A DNA stretch of 64,000 nt from Anas platyrhynchos (GCF_047663525.1 NC_092621.1:78048501-78112500); one strand, 5' to 3'; numbered from the stretch's first letter, positions 41,900 to 54,900 are shown. Notes: generated by a model not told the origin, from the letters alone. Made by a program: numbers and translations.

Positions 41900-43540
41900 A
41901 GGCCTCTGTTGGATGCTAAGCCACAGCTACAGCTTCACTTCAGAGTGGGACTGCTAGAGTGGACTGAACTGCAGGTTCCAGAAAATCGAGCGGACTGTTG
42001 CTGCTGAAGTTGTGTCCCTGATTTTTCAGTTTGCCTCCCAGACTCATCTAGCTTACTGAAAAACTGGGAACAGCAGAAATGCAGCAAGCGGGTATTTCAT
42101 TTTTATATATTTTTGCAGAAATACAGCTTTCTGTCTGATTCACATTCCCTCGTATGGCTAGTTCTCTGAAGGGGGAACTCTTGAGGAGAAAAATCGGTTT
42201 CCTCTCATAACACAAATCTGGTTGCAGTAACCACACATGGCACCTGCCCTGTATCACGCGGGTTTATGACCCGTGGATCCAGCTGGTCAGGAGGGTTAAC
42301 TAACGAGTGCTGCTGCTGTCGGGTATGAATACAGTTGTGCTGATCTTGAGAGTCTTTCTGCATTTCTCTGAAAGTGATTGTGGGTATGTTCTAACCACTC
42401 TTGTTGGGTTCTAGTGTGCCTTCTAGGAAGTGATTTTGTGCTCTGCATGCACACACGTGACTTGTCTTACAGCAAAGTTATCGGGTAAGCCCTACAGAGC
42501 TGTGCGAGTCCTGCCTTCTGTCTGGAGAGCTTAGGGGTGCAATTCCTTCTGTTCGTGGTAGATCAGCTCAGGATGGATGTGCATTGATCTGATAGTTGAT
42601 GTGTGTTTAATTATCTGAGCACTTATTCACTAATGAGCTGAATCATGCCCTTCCTCTGATACCCATCATGAAATACACCTGAAAATAGTTGGAGGGCAAG
42701 TGAGCAGCTTGCTTAGTTTGTTTACTTTTTTATGGAAAGGGTTCAGAAATCTTGCTCTTCAGTATTTCTGATCCTTTGGGTTTTACTCTTTATTTAAACA
42801 TGCTTGCCTAATGGCAGATTTATTATTAAATGAAAGTGCAGCCTGCACTTGGAAAAACTGGTACTTGTAACAAAAGTCACTTAAGCCAACAGAGAATGGA
42901 GTGCCTGCAGCAACTCTCAAAATACTCTCCCGATTCATCCTGTGCAGTCAACAGTGGTAGACTTTTACTTGTGTCTAATTACCTGATCTAAGATGAGAAG
43001 TTAACCCCGAGCCCATCTCACGTGCTGCTTTTCACTGTGAGGCAGTGTTGTGTCGCAGCGCTGGCAGGTGCTGTGTGGGATCTCTGTGCATCGCCCCTGC
43101 ACTGTGCAGCGTGGGCTCAGTGCCCGCACCGCTGGGCTTCCTCGTGCTGCACTTCTGCAGCGCTGCCCCAGGACAGATGCAGCACTTTGGTGCTCCAGAA
43201 GTCTTAAAAGTGCCTTCTAACAGCTTCAGCTGTCCTGACATAGTGATGAGCAACAGTCTTTGAGGGAAAGCTAGCTGCTAATAAAGCTGTTGCATAAGAA
43301 TCGATTTGTCCTTTAAATAAATGTCCTAACAGTCCGTACAGTGCGCTGTCAAGAATGTGAAAGTAACAGCAAACTTGAGCTCAGAGCAGGTTTTCAAGAT
43401 TCTTAGCACCAAGCACTGAATCTATGGGTTTGGGATTTACATTTCTTAAAGCAAGAACTAAACAAAACACAAACAAAAGGAATTTAATTGTCTCAATACA
43501 TGTTTTGTATATGCCCTGTTTTGTTTTAAATAAAATGCTG
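41900..43540 (+). other. ZCCHC9 3' UTR region with alternative poly(A) signals
   Basis: AATAAA hexamers occur at 43280-43285, 43316-43321 and 43529-43534. If used they give a 3' UTR of about 1.4-1.65 kb; no AATAAA was seen closer to the stop. A GC-rich patch at 43020-43190 contains no recognisable coding sequence. Confidence 0.45.
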
Positions 43541-45053
43541 GTAAAGAATACCTTAGGTAGAGGTCTTGTTCTAGGCTTTGCTAGAAGTTCTGCTTTGGGT
43601 TTAACGGCAGGTAACAGCGTATGCATACTCCATTTATAATAATCAGAGCACCCACTTAAATGGGCAAGAGGGGGGGACTTGGATGAAATAAAGGATTAAT
43701 TACCAAGTTTTCATTAACATTGATTGAAACTCAAAGCTGCAACAGACATTCCAGCTTAAAAGGTGTTTCCCTTCCTAGTATATGGAAGGAAGATTAAAAG
43801 GAAGACTTTTTTACCAGGAAGACTGAAGGGCAGTTGTGGCAATGGAAGCCATGTATGGAGCTGTGGATTAGCCTTTGAATTTTGGGTTTCATAAGATGGA
43901 GCACAAAACGAGGTGCTGAAATACTTGTGCTCTGCTGTATAACAGGCTGAGGTCAGGCTCTCCCTAGCCGCTTTACTCAGGGGATTGTGTTCCCTGCACA
44001 TACGCAGAGCTGAACGTTAGGTGTCTCTGCTGGCTAAAAAATGGGACTGCAAAGACTTCCCTGCCTGCTCCAGGGCTTCTGTCCGCACGCAGCGAGCAGC
44101 AGCACGGCAGAGCGCTGAGCCGTGCAGCGCGCACAGGGGTCAACCCTGCTGCTCCAGCCACCCCGGGGGGGGAAGGAGCCTGCCCTGCTCAGGCCTCAGC
44201 AGCCTTCGTGCTGGGGACGGGGCTGCCCTGAGCCCGCAGCCCTCCCTTGCTGGATGCATCTTACCCACATTATAATAATCGTGATCCAAAATAAGGGTCT
44301 GCATCCAGAGGGTCATCTTCAGAGCCAGAGATCCTTCCCCAGTTTGCTTGTTCTATCACTAGTGCAAACGTTTCTCCGTGTTGTAGGGCGTATAGTGCCT
44401 GGCATCACCACGAGGTAACAGAAGATGCCCTAATTTTGCTCACTCTTTGTTTCAGTGCAACGCCGTACCCAGGTGGAGTGCCCCGCTGAGGGGCCGGCTG
44501 ACCCTGCTAATGCACGTAAGAGCTTCCAGGGCAAGAGCAGGTGCCTCTTGCAGTGCAGGTAGTTGATGTCATGCAAAATTTGCAGGTATATCGTAATCCA
44601 CAGATCAGCAACAAAAGCTTTGATTTGGTTACAGGTTAAACTGAAGATGTAATTTACTTAAGTGGGACCTGGATGAGATGCTTAGAGCTCTCATTCTACC
44701 AATTATCAGACTTCAGAGAGATAAACGGCACAGCTACGGTTCACGTGTTTTGATCCTCTTAACCCACCCCTTCATTCACGTTACGATTTAACTGCAGGTG
44801 ATCTTACAGGCTTTTTGAGCAAGGGACTTTTGCATGGAAAAAAATTAAAACAGAAAACAACAGACACACCACAATAAAACGTCTGAAACTATTCTCCCTC
44901 TTCATGTATGAGGGAATGTATCCAAGACTCTTCCCTCTCTACAAGAATTGGCTGCCAGCGGAGCAATCTGGTTTAGAACTGGGGGTCACAGCACTTATGG
45001 AGGAGGCCAGCAGCCCCCCATCATCACCACAAACCCGTCTGCCTGGAGCCAGG
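43541..45053. other. ZCCHC9-ACOT12 intergenic sequence left of the provirus
   Basis: A GC-rich 200-bp patch lies at about 44050-44250. An exon-like segment is at 44456-44515, with a strong acceptor and donor but no recognised protein. Otherwise I see nothing. The last four bases (CAGG, 45050-45053) form the left target-site duplication of the provirus. Confidence 0.5.
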
Positions 45054-45550
45054 TGTGAGAAACACCTCAAATAATTTTCTTCACACAGACTCTTTCTTCT
45101 GTGAAGCTATTTAATTCGTGATTGCAGTACCGGGCATCCTGTCAATCAGGAGCACATTTTAGTAAAATTATAACCTTTATTCCCTACTACCCGATGCCTG
45201 ATCACCTCCCCTATTTCCTCAGTGGCAGAGTACTACAGGTTCACAAGCTACTCGACACTCCTCTATACCATGTGTCTACCTCTATACCTCTGTGTATCCT
45301 CTATATGTACAATTTTTCTTTTTTTCAACCCTTTAATTTCTCCTTTCTTATGTTTCGAGAACCTGTGATCTTTGTTTTAGTGTTCCCACACTGCTCATCC
45401 TGTTTGCCTCGAGCTTCCGCCTTATTTTGGAGCAGTGAGCTCCTACTGTCCACTTACCTATTTAGCATTTCTCCTTACTATGACTGCACAACTACCTTGG
45501 AATACAGAAAAGTAATTCTCTACTGCAAAAACACAACTTAGTTTCTCACA
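45054..45550 (-). repeat. 3' LTR of the provirus (497 bp)
   Basis: Begins TGTGAGAAAC and ends GTTTCTCACA on the plus strand, a perfect 10-bp terminal inverted repeat. On the minus strand it follows directly after a purine-rich polypurine tract (complement of 45554-45572), with AAT in between. A plus-strand ORF of 139 codons within it is incidental. Confidence 0.85.
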
Positions 45551-45929
45551 ATTCCCCCCCTCTTCTTTTCTTACCCCTATTGTTGTTTTTGCACCTCTTC
45601 ACATACTACTTTATTTTTGAGTTTTTCCAACATAAAGGTGCAATATTCTTCTTTGGCTGTCAGGGGGGATGACCGATATACAATGCCATTATTATTACGA
45701 TACCAACAAACAGTTGTTTGAGCCAATTCTATTCAGGTAATCACGAAATTAGTTTCTCCAAAATGTTTCTAAATCCCCAGGAATTGTCATCTTGAGTTGC
45801 TCTATGTAGTTTTACCAGTTTTAACCTTAAAAGTTGGAACTTGGCACAGTCTGTCCCCCTCAGGCTGCAGTTTCAGCTCTCCATGTTTGCATCAGATCCC
45901 AGTCTCCTGCTCGGAATGGATGGATCGGG

Positions 45930-46560
45930 GCTTACAAGGGTGGGGTTTGAGCTAACAGTCCCAGGGCCCTGAAAGATGACAAAGAGGACGACAGCCCGAG
46001 TATATCGCTCTTAAGAAAAGCATCTTTTGTCTCAAATTGAGGTAATTCATTCCCTTTGTCCACGGACAGCAATCCAAATAATATTTCATACGGTGAAACT
46101 CCCACATCTGTTCTTGGTGCAGTTTGAATTTGGAGAAGTGCCAAAGGTCAGCACTTCGTCTGGGGAAGCCGAATTTCCAGAACTTTGTCCATTGCTGCTT
46201 ACTGTCTGATCCTCTCCAGAAGAGGAAGGATGCCAAGGAGTGTGAAATTGCCACTTAATTCCTAGAGTCCGCGTTAGCCCTCACAATATTTCTGGCATAA
46301 AGTGATTTCCTTGGTCAGAGTCAGTATTTTCAACAATTCCATACCTGGGAGTTATTTGTTCTGGAATTACTGTACTTACTGTGTTCGCAGTAGCAGATAC
46401 TGAAGGGAAAGCTTCCACCCACCCTGACAAATGATCGACCAAGACTAACAAGTATTTAAATCTACCTACTCCAAGGAGCTCAGTAAGATCTACCTGTACA
46501 TTTTGGAAGCATTGAATTCCTGGTTCTCACCCCCCATTGGGCTGACTGCGGATAATTTTC
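45930..46560 (-). pseudogene. Retroviral integrase remnant
   Basis: Minus-strand fragments read as an integrase core (VDLTELLG, VLVDHLSGWVEAFP, then a TDSDQG box with NHF) and a C-terminal part (GVSPYEILFG). The zinc-binding end near 46580 retains a CTGFVCQK stretch. Stops and frame changes separate the pieces, so it is non-functional. The fragments match gamma- rather than alpha-retroviral integrases. Upstream of it on the minus strand RNase H is not recognisable. Confidence 0.8.
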
Positions 46561-46829
46561 CTATTTACCTTTTGACATACAAATCCTGTGCATTTGTTCA
46601 GCCAGAGTATATATTATATATATAAATTCCTACACTTACCTCTTTCCAAAGCACCGCGTCACACGTTGCTTGAATTCCCCAATGACCCTCCTGATGTCAA
46701 ACAGTTAATATTTGCCTCATTAGCACTTTTTTCAGCATTTCTCTCCTATCAGGGAGAGAATCTGTTTTCCTTTGGACTTTTTGACTCCTAATTCCTTAAG
46801 AACCTCTTTCTCTTAAAACTTTTGCTTCA

Positions 46830-47590
46830 TTTTAGTTTTGAGTAGGGGTAGCTCAACAGTTCCCTGAATCCTCTCTGGATTTATTTTTCATTCCCCCTCA
46901 AACACTAGGTGCCCTAAATACTTGACTTCTCCTTCTATGTATTGTAATTTATTTTCCAATACTCCCAAGCCCTGTTTTCCCAGAAAGTTGAATAGCTTGT
47001 TAGTGGCTTCCTTCACAGCTGTTTTCTCCTGTCCTAACAATAAAAGATCATACACATATTGTCATATTGTAACAGTAACACCCCCCCTGGAGGTTGGAAT
47101 TACTCCAAAATTTGTTCTAGAACTTGCCCAAATAAATTGGTGGCCCTGTAAGCCCCTGAGGTAAAATTGTCCATCTGCATTGCTGCTTCCACCACATTTC
47201 AGGGTCTTTCCACTCACAGGCAAATATATCTTTGCTCTCAGGGTCTGAGAGCACCCCATTAATAACACCATTATTCCAGTCTAACAATTTACTATTTGAA
47301 TGCCCAGTTTCATTATCAAATCCTTTCCCAACAAGTTAGTCCCTGCCTCGGGCACATACAATAATTGCCCAGTGATCGTTCTGTCCCTAGTCTCAGCTCG
47401 GTGTCCCCAAAAAGTGGCACTGTTATCCCAGCCCCTTCTACCCCCATCACATTCTCCAAATGGCTCTCTTTAGGCACAATCCCGGGGTCCCCACCCCCAC
47501 CTTGCTGACTCTTGCATCCCTTAATCCCCAGCTCTTCCCGACATGCTGCTGTGGACTTTACCACCCACAGGGTACCACACGCCCTCACCT
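46830..47590 (-). pseudogene. Retroviral protease and reverse transcriptase remnant
   Basis: On the minus strand a protease C-terminal segment (GLTCWERI region, about 47316-47400) leads into RT with LPQGLTGPP, as expected near the RT active site. The catalytic box at 47047-47058 reads YVYD where retroviral RTs have YVDD, and an in-frame stop precedes it by one codon. A downstream KYLGHLV motif is kept. Both defects show decay. Confidence 0.8.
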
Positions 47591-48164
47591 AGGATGAGGA
47601 CAGAGGTGGGGCGTGCTGCCGAGCACCTCACCTCACCTCACTGTGCTCGGGGTACCATACACCCAAGGGCCCAAACCCCCGAGACTCTCTTTCACTCCTC
47701 TCCTCTCTCTTTCACTTCATCCCTCTCCAGCCGAGGGGACTTTGTTCATCCCCTTGCAGGACCACCAAGCCTCATGAATTGGGAATTCACATTCACTCTG
47801 CACTAAAAGTGTGTCTCATTCACGCTCACACTCATTCACACCAGAGTCTCGCTGAGCCCAACCCAAGGCAAGATACAGTAAAGTTTCCCTTACCTTGGTC
47901 CATGCACGGCTTCCCGGTGTGGGTTATCAGCAGTAATCCCCGTGCCTGTTCCCGATCCAGGCTGGTCCATCTCTGGGCTGTGCCTGAGTATGTCAGTGCT
48001 GGCTTCCCTTCTCCCCAGAGTTTCACAGAGCCTGTCTTCAGATTAACAGCCTTGGTCCTTTGCCGGCCGTACCGAGACCACCCACCACCCACAACGGGAC
48101 TGCTGAAATCAGCGGGGTGCACCTTCCTGTCTGTGGTGGCGAGAAATCTTCAGCAGGTGACAAG
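47591..48164 (-). other. Provirus leader and gag remnant
   Basis: Sequence between the primer-binding site and the protease. I could not identify matrix, capsid or nucleocapsid motifs (no CCHC knuckle seen), so most of gag has been deleted or decayed. Small tandem CACCTCACCT units lie near 47627-47640. Confidence 0.45.
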
Positions 48165-48181
48165 ATCCCGGACAATCCCCA
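48165..48181 (-). other. Probable retroviral primer-binding site (tRNA-Pro-like)
   Basis: On the minus strand, four bases past the LTR end, the sequence is TGGGGATTGTCCGGGAT. It matches the tRNA-Pro primer-binding consensus at the TGGGG start and the GTCCGGGAT end, with a one-base deletion and changes in between. The tRNA assignment is tentative. Confidence 0.6.
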
Positions 48182-48185
48182 ACAT

Positions 48186-48319
48186 TGTGAGCAACATCTC
48201 ACATAATTTTCTTCAGACAGGATCTTCTGTGAAGCTATTCTATTCGCCATTGCCATCGTGAATAAAATATCTTCACAGAAGATCCCGTCTGAAGAAAATC
48301 ATGCGAGATGTTTCTCACA
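48186..48319 (-). repeat. Palindromic, deleted 5' LTR of the provirus (134 bp)
   Basis: The left arm (48186-48250) is the same LTR terminus as 45054-45120. The right arm (48255-48319) is an inverted copy of that terminus, about 90% identical to the left arm, instead of the other LTR end. The target duplication CAGG follows directly, so the outer border is intact while about 360 bp of LTR is missing. Confidence 0.8.
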
Positions 48320-48388
48320 CAGGTCTGAACCTCTTCCAGAGAGAGTGTAATAAAAATCATGATCGATGTGTAACCTGAAAAGCCATAA

Positions 48389-48394
48389 TTTATT
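48389..48394 (-). promoter_or_regulatory. ACOT12 polyadenylation signal
   Basis: Minus-strand AATAAA about 550 bp after the ACOT12 stop; the provirus starts just beyond the expected cleavage point. Confidence 0.6.
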
Positions 48395-48943
48395 GAAAAT
48401 CACAGATAAGCTACAAGCATTGACACATAAACATTTGCAAACACTAATTTAATTTAGGGTATGATAGGTTTACATACAATGCATGTGCAAGAACCTAGAC
48501 ACATAGGCCAGGGCACTGGATAAGCTACTTAGTAGTACTTAGAGTACTTAGAGCAGGTTCTCTGAAATCTAGACAGATGAGAGTTTACTGATTTAAAGCT
48601 GACTGGGTGCCACTAGGTTCAATACAGCAGTGTAATAATGAAAATGAAATAGTCTTATAAGCTGCAGTTCTAAGTTCTGTTGGGCCAATCAAAATTCATT
48701 AATGCATTCAAGTGCAGACTCTGTGCCTTAATCTTTTTTAGATTAAAAACTTGAATTTAGAGCATAAGGCCTAACCTTAATTTGATACAAAATCCTCCTG
48801 CTAGATATCCTCTGGTTCAAGCCCAGTATCAGCTGCATGACCCGAAGTAATTAAGATGTAGAAGGATGATCAACGCACATGCAAGAATTTAAACCAGAAT
48901 TGCTTGATAATCTTTAGCGCTCTCCAGAAATTTGTTTTTAACT

Positions 48944-51900
48944 TCAGCACTTGCTGCCTTTCTGCTCCAAGAACTTTATACACTCCAAAGCAGCGTCTTC
49001 AATGGAGTTTGATGAACCAGTAAGATTTGCAGCTAAGTAGGGCATAACACCTGATGTCATTTGATTGAAGTAACACACCTGTTTAAATATAAATAAAAAA
49101 ATAAAAACCCTCTGGACTGCAATAGTTGGTCTTTTTTTTTTTTTTCCAGACCCTAGCTGAGTATCAAAGTTTTTATGGAGAAGCACAGAAACACATAGTA
49201 CTTTTAGGCAATAGAAACTGAAGGCATAAATTAGCAAAAACAAAGTCTTTTTTATAGGCCTCTGAGGATCTTAGTGCCTGTCCTCACTACCGGCAGGGCC
49301 TCAAGCATGTAAGTGAATGTACACACCAATGCAGCAAGAAACATTGCATAATTTGTAAAATATATCATAGAATCATATAATGTCCTGAGCTGGAAGGGCC
49401 CCAGAAGGATCATTGGGTACGACTCCTATAGGTGTGCTTTATGAACAAAGCTGTTGTCTGAAAAAAGAATCCCAGCCACTGATAGATGCTGCTTTCAGAC
49501 ACGCATTTTCTTAAATTTAGAAGTTATTTTTTCCCCTGGAAAAGTACAGAAGAGAGGGACACTGCCATTCGTCCAGGAATGGCATTCAGATTGCATAATT
49601 TCTAACATATAAGACCAGCTATTTAATCTGAACTCATTCTTTGGGATTTGTCTGAAGGCAACAGGCACCAACAGACACCGTGCCTTCTAGATTATTTTAG
49701 GACTGAATGAATTACCCTCCAGAAGTCCTAGTCCCTCTTCAGCACTGAGTTTAACTTCATTCCTAACCTTCAGATTGGCCAAAGGTGAGCAAAACAAATT
49801 CCACTTTGTGGAATAAAGAACATCTTTCCTAACCAAACTGAAGTCTGGGGAAACCGACTCATTTATTTTGTTGCATTTCTGCTGTTCTAGATTGCCAGCG
49901 CAAATGAGATGACATGCACATGTAAAAGAAGGCACAGCCGAGGCCTGCAGGGCGACTCACCGTACAGGAGCTGTCGCTGTCACTGTAGATCTGGAATCCT
50001 GCACAAAGAATTTCACTTCTGCAGTATTCTGGGGAAGGCGGCTTAGACGTGAGGGTAACTGACTTCACAGCTACTACATAGGGTTCACTGCAGTGCAAGG
50101 GGAAGAATCAAACTTCTATTTTAACAAGATATTAAAAAAATGCATGTAAAGGGCTAGAAGAACAGAGTATGAATTTTTTCTTTGAGAAGCATAAATAGCT
50201 ATACCAAAGATGCCATTTTTATACAAAGGCAAATATGCCTCTGTATTTTGAAGGCTCATTAAAAGGCTCAGGTTCTCCTGAGTCTCATTAAGGCTTTGTC
50301 ACAGACTCCAATCAAGAAGACTTCTGTGGAAAGCCACAGAACCACCACCCACATACAACACCCCCTTTCTTTTTTTCATTTTTCTTTTTTTTTTTTTTTT
50401 TTCATTTATTCAGCTCTCCAGGAACCAAGTTCACAGGAACAGGGCCTAGGAGCAACCCTTACTAAGGGGATGTGGAGTATGGCCCCAGCAGAGGTAAACA
50501 TGATCCAAGTCCCAGATGTGTGGGGGGAAAAAAAGCACAGCACAGAACACTATTTACAAGCAATGTTCTGTTAACATAAAGAATTACTAAATATAACAAA
50601 ATAAAGTGGGAATAAAGAATGATAAGCACAAAGTAGACCAAATGGCCCCATTTATCCATGTTTCATTATGCAAGAACAAAGGGAAATCTAATGAAAAAGA
50701 AAAATCAATGTACATTAAACCAATCAACTGAATTTTTAAACCATGTTCAGCAGCAGTGTTTACTGAAACAATAAATGCATCACGCTGAGGTTTCAAGAAA
50801 TGCCAAACATTTAATTGAGAAAAATTCTCCAGAATTGCATTAAATAGGACTACAGAGTCACTTAAAGAAACTCCTACATGTAATCATGTGCTTCAGCACA
50901 CTGGCAGAGCCTCCAGGATATTACTTTTTCCACATTTCCTGTTTGGAATTCTGACCCATTTTCTCTCTGGATGGACCATTCCTGAAGGGTCACTATCAAA
51001 GAAGCAACACAGGACTATGCTCCAAATCTGTGATGCTCTCAATTCACTTCATTGCTTCTTCCATTTTCAAAATAAATCTCATTGTGCAGACTCAGGCATC
51101 AACAGATATTTTAAATCAGCTACCAATCCAATTTCTTAAAAAAACAAATGAAGTTTTTGTCACCAAACAACAGGCATGATAGAGGTCAGCAGTAATCAAA
51201 ACCGTGGCTCCAAAGCACTCACAGTTCAACTTGAAATGGTATGCTTACCTAGGTTTACACGGTTGCCTTTGAGACACAAGAATCACAAAGTCACGGGGTT
51301 TATGGCCAGTCATGGGTGGAGATGTAACATAATATATATTCTCATCTTCATTCACAGCCTGTAGGACCTCGCAAGTTCTGCAAGTACATTTAATACACAC
51401 ACGCTGGAACTGTCACATTCAATGGCATCTCTTATCAAAAGCACAGTACCAACATATATTCCAGCCTCTCACATACTACCCATTTCTACTTGGAATGACG
51501 TTAGCTTGCATGACATAATACCTGCTGATTGACCAAACACTGTCCATCTGACATGCCAATGGTGCAATAGTCAGAAAACATTAGAAAAATTTTATTCAAG
51601 GTTGTGTTCTGCTGTGTTCAGAAGGTGCCACCCAGTAGGACATACTCTTTCACTCTCTTGGAAGTACTGATCACTATCTCTTAGTTCTCAATACTGGAAA
51701 AAAAAAAACACCTCAGCATTATCCTTTGCACATCTTCTACTGCCTTAGCAATGAACACTGCTAAGTTTGTATTCGGTTTTAACTAGTAAATTGGACTTCA
51801 TGGTAGTCATAAGGCATCTGAGATTTTCGCTTTAGATATGGAAAAGCAACACAACATTTGTTCAGATTTCATATTTTAAGCCTTAAATGAAGAAGATGTT

Positions 51901-54900
51901 AATTCTTAAATATTCTCGGGTCTCCACTCACTTTCTAATAAAAATCTTTCAAGACAGAATAACTAATTGAAAAAGTTTCTATGTCAAGAAAATATTCACC
52001 TAATCAAACTGGTATCATATCAATTCCCTCGTCTCTAGTCATTATTCTACACCATGTAAGGTAGATTAAAAAATGCCTTTTACAGCTAGTCTGAAACCCA
52101 TTCCAATTTAGACACACTTTATAAGATGTAATTTTTCATAAAAAGTGAATTTTGAAGATCCCCATTTCTTGATTTCTCACTTTGACTGCATGGTGAAGCT
52201 GGGAATCAGCATCCTAAACAGCACAAACATAAATGAGTCCACAGCTTTGCCTTACTTCTTACAGACAGTGTTCACCATTTTTCCACCTCAAGTTATACAC
52301 AACCTACTCAAGTTAACCCTTTTAAGAAACACAGGTTTAGGCATGGAATTTTGTTCATTTTAGTAAAGGGTAACCCCTGTCCCATCTCTTTTGACAGTCC
52401 AGAGCAACCCTATTGAGAAATTAATTTATTTTATTTTATCTTTGAGAGAAAAAATCAATCTATACTTTGACTAATGAACCTTTAATGTCAACTCCGTACA
52501 GCAATCTCTTCTTAATTAGGTGGAAAAGTGTCAACATCTCAAAAAATATTTTTCTCGGAAAAGGTTAGTTGTCAGTGGATTAGAATAGTCTTAAATAAAG
52601 CTAAGTTCTTACAAGAAATGTTTGTCCCATTGTTGACGGCATGTGAAGTCAGATAAAAGGGAGAAAGCTAGATGTGATGGTATCTTCACTTGCATTTCTA
52701 CTTTGAGTGACAAGACATCACCCTCCTCATGAGTCCATATTTTTATCTGGAAAAGTGAACAACATATTAAAAACAAAGGGTGACTGCTATAAATATTTTA
52801 GCACTTTTAAATGTTGCACATTTAGGACTTAAGCAGATTTCCTCAGCTACATATGAAACTGTATCTGACAGATGAAAGGCAGGTAAGTATTCAAGATTTA
52901 CATTAAAATACAGCACAACACAAAATCAAATATACTGGTAATACAGTGAGAACACACAGTGTTAATTGCATCAGGTTAGGGCTAACTGAATTACCTTCTA
53001 AGTGGGAATGAATGATTCAAAGGCCAGGTACAAACCCCTTTTTCACACTTTGTGTATATGATATACAAATACCTTAAGTACTGCAAATGCCTTAGAAAAA
53101 ATAGTTATTTCAGTGGATTTTTCTTCTGTTAGGACCATATAGACAGCATCGCTTTCATACACAACAGCAGATCCACTTAAGAATGAAGGAAAAAGCTTAT
53201 TCTTGGCCTTGCCATATATATAGAAAGTCTCATCACAGATGTCTAAGTCTTCTTAGAGTCCAAAAGCTAAGGGGACAACATTGGGACCTCATGCAATATT
53301 TTTGTGAATTTGACATCAGGACCAGTGACGGGAGATGGGACTTTTTAAACGTAGGCAAGCACTGGTCCTGAATTGTACCATTGCCTTGAGTCATTACAAA
53401 AATAAGGCATAAGTACAGGAGAGTAAGAGAAGGTAACATACAATGTTTAGGAAGGAACAAAGAAACTTTTTTTAGGTATTTTTTTCTGATGGAGTGGTGA
53501 TGGTTACTTAAAGCTTTCCAGAAATTGTAAACTTCAGAGTAGAAATCACTGGGTGGGGCGCTGGTGGGCAGCAGCAAGCTGGGGTGGTGCCACACAAGAT
53601 GAGCTGAACATCCCTGCAATATGTGTGAGGCAACACGAGCGTCAGCAAAATAAAATGAACCACTGGGATTTTGTTTGAAAGGAGGACCTGGGGAACTCTA
53701 GAGTGGTGAGCATCACCTCTGTGCTGGAAAGGTCACAGAATTAATCCTCCTGGAAGCCATGTCCAGGCACATGCAGGACAAGGAGGTGATCCAAGACAGC
53801 CACCATGGCTTCACCAAGGGGAAATCCTGCCTGACAATCTGGTGGCCTCCTGTGATGGAGTGACTGCATTAATTGACAAGGGAAGACCGACCTATGTCTC
53901 TACCTGGTCTTCTGTAAAGTTTCTGACATAGTTCCACAAGACATCCTAATCCTAATCTCTAATTTGGAAAGACACAGATTTGATGGGTGGACCATCCAGT
54001 GGATAAGGAATTGGCCTGATGGCCAAGAGAGTGGTGGTCCGTGGTTCCACGTCCAGGTGGAGGCTGGTGACGAGTGGAGTCCTTCAGGGGCCTGTCTTGG
54101 GACCAGCGCTTTTCAGTATCTTCATCAGTGACACAGGTGATGGGATTGAGTGCACCCTCAGCACATCTGCAGATGACACCAAGCTGAGCGGTGCACTTGA
54201 TACCAAAGAAGGAAGGGATGCCATCCAAAGGGACCTGGACAGGCTGGAGAAGTGGACCCATGTGAACTGAAGGAGGTTCAACAAGTCCAAGTGCATGGAG
54301 CTGCACCTAGGTCAGGGCAATCCCAGACACGAGCACAGACTGGGAGAACTCACTGAGAGCAGCCCTGCAGAGAAGGACTTGGGGGTTCTGCTGGATGAAA
54401 AGCTTGACATGAGCCAGCAGTGTGTGCTTGCAGCCCAGAAATAATGACAGGACAATGGGGAATCATCTTGAACTAAAAGAGGATCGATTTAGATTAGACA
54501 TTAGGAAATTCTTCACTGTAAGGGTAGTGAAGCACTGGAGCATCTTGCCCAGAGAAGCTGTGGATGCCCCATCCCTTGCAGTGCTCAAGGCCAGGCTGGA
54601 TGGGGCCTTGGCAAGCCTGATCTAGTGGGTGGCATCCAGGCCTATGGCAGGGGGTTAGAACTAGGTGATCTTCCAGGTCCCTTCCAACCCGAGTCATTCT
54701 ATGATTCTCTTATTCCCAAAATTTAATCAGATGTGTTAATTTTCTTCTCAAATACTATAAAGTTTTAACAGATTTTAATTTCTAAGTAATAAAAAATTCA
54801 TAAGCTTCTTTATCTCTGCTGCTCTTTCTCATTATACCAAAAAAAAAAAACAAAAAACAGTCTTTTGGTTTACTGAACATTTATAAAACAACACAGATTT

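Larger units (their letters stand above)
45054..48319 (-). mobile_element. Deleted gammaretrovirus-like endogenous provirus
   Basis: Read on the minus strand the order is: rearranged 5' LTR, primer-binding site, gag/leader remnant, protease, reverse transcriptase, integrase, short env/3' remnant, polypurine tract and 3' LTR. The outer ends are TGTGAGAAAC/GTTTCTCACA, flanked by the 4-bp duplication CAGG (45050-45053 and 48320-48323), the size typical of gammaretroviruses. At 3.27 kb it is far shorter than a full provirus of 8-9 kb. Most of gag, RNase H and env is missing, and pol is broken by stops and frameshifts. It lies 70 bp past the ACOT12 poly(A) signal in the same orientation as that gene. 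It cannot encode a functional virus. Confidence 0.88.

Noticed and set aside
45122-45541. 139-codon plus-strand ORF
   Set aside because: It lies wholly within the 3' LTR, antisense to the provirus, and is pyrimidine-rich chance sequence.
54019-54270. Protein-like ORF with a reverse transcriptase signature
   Set aside because: Not a host gene: it is the interrupted ORF of the CR1 LINE at 53675-54718.
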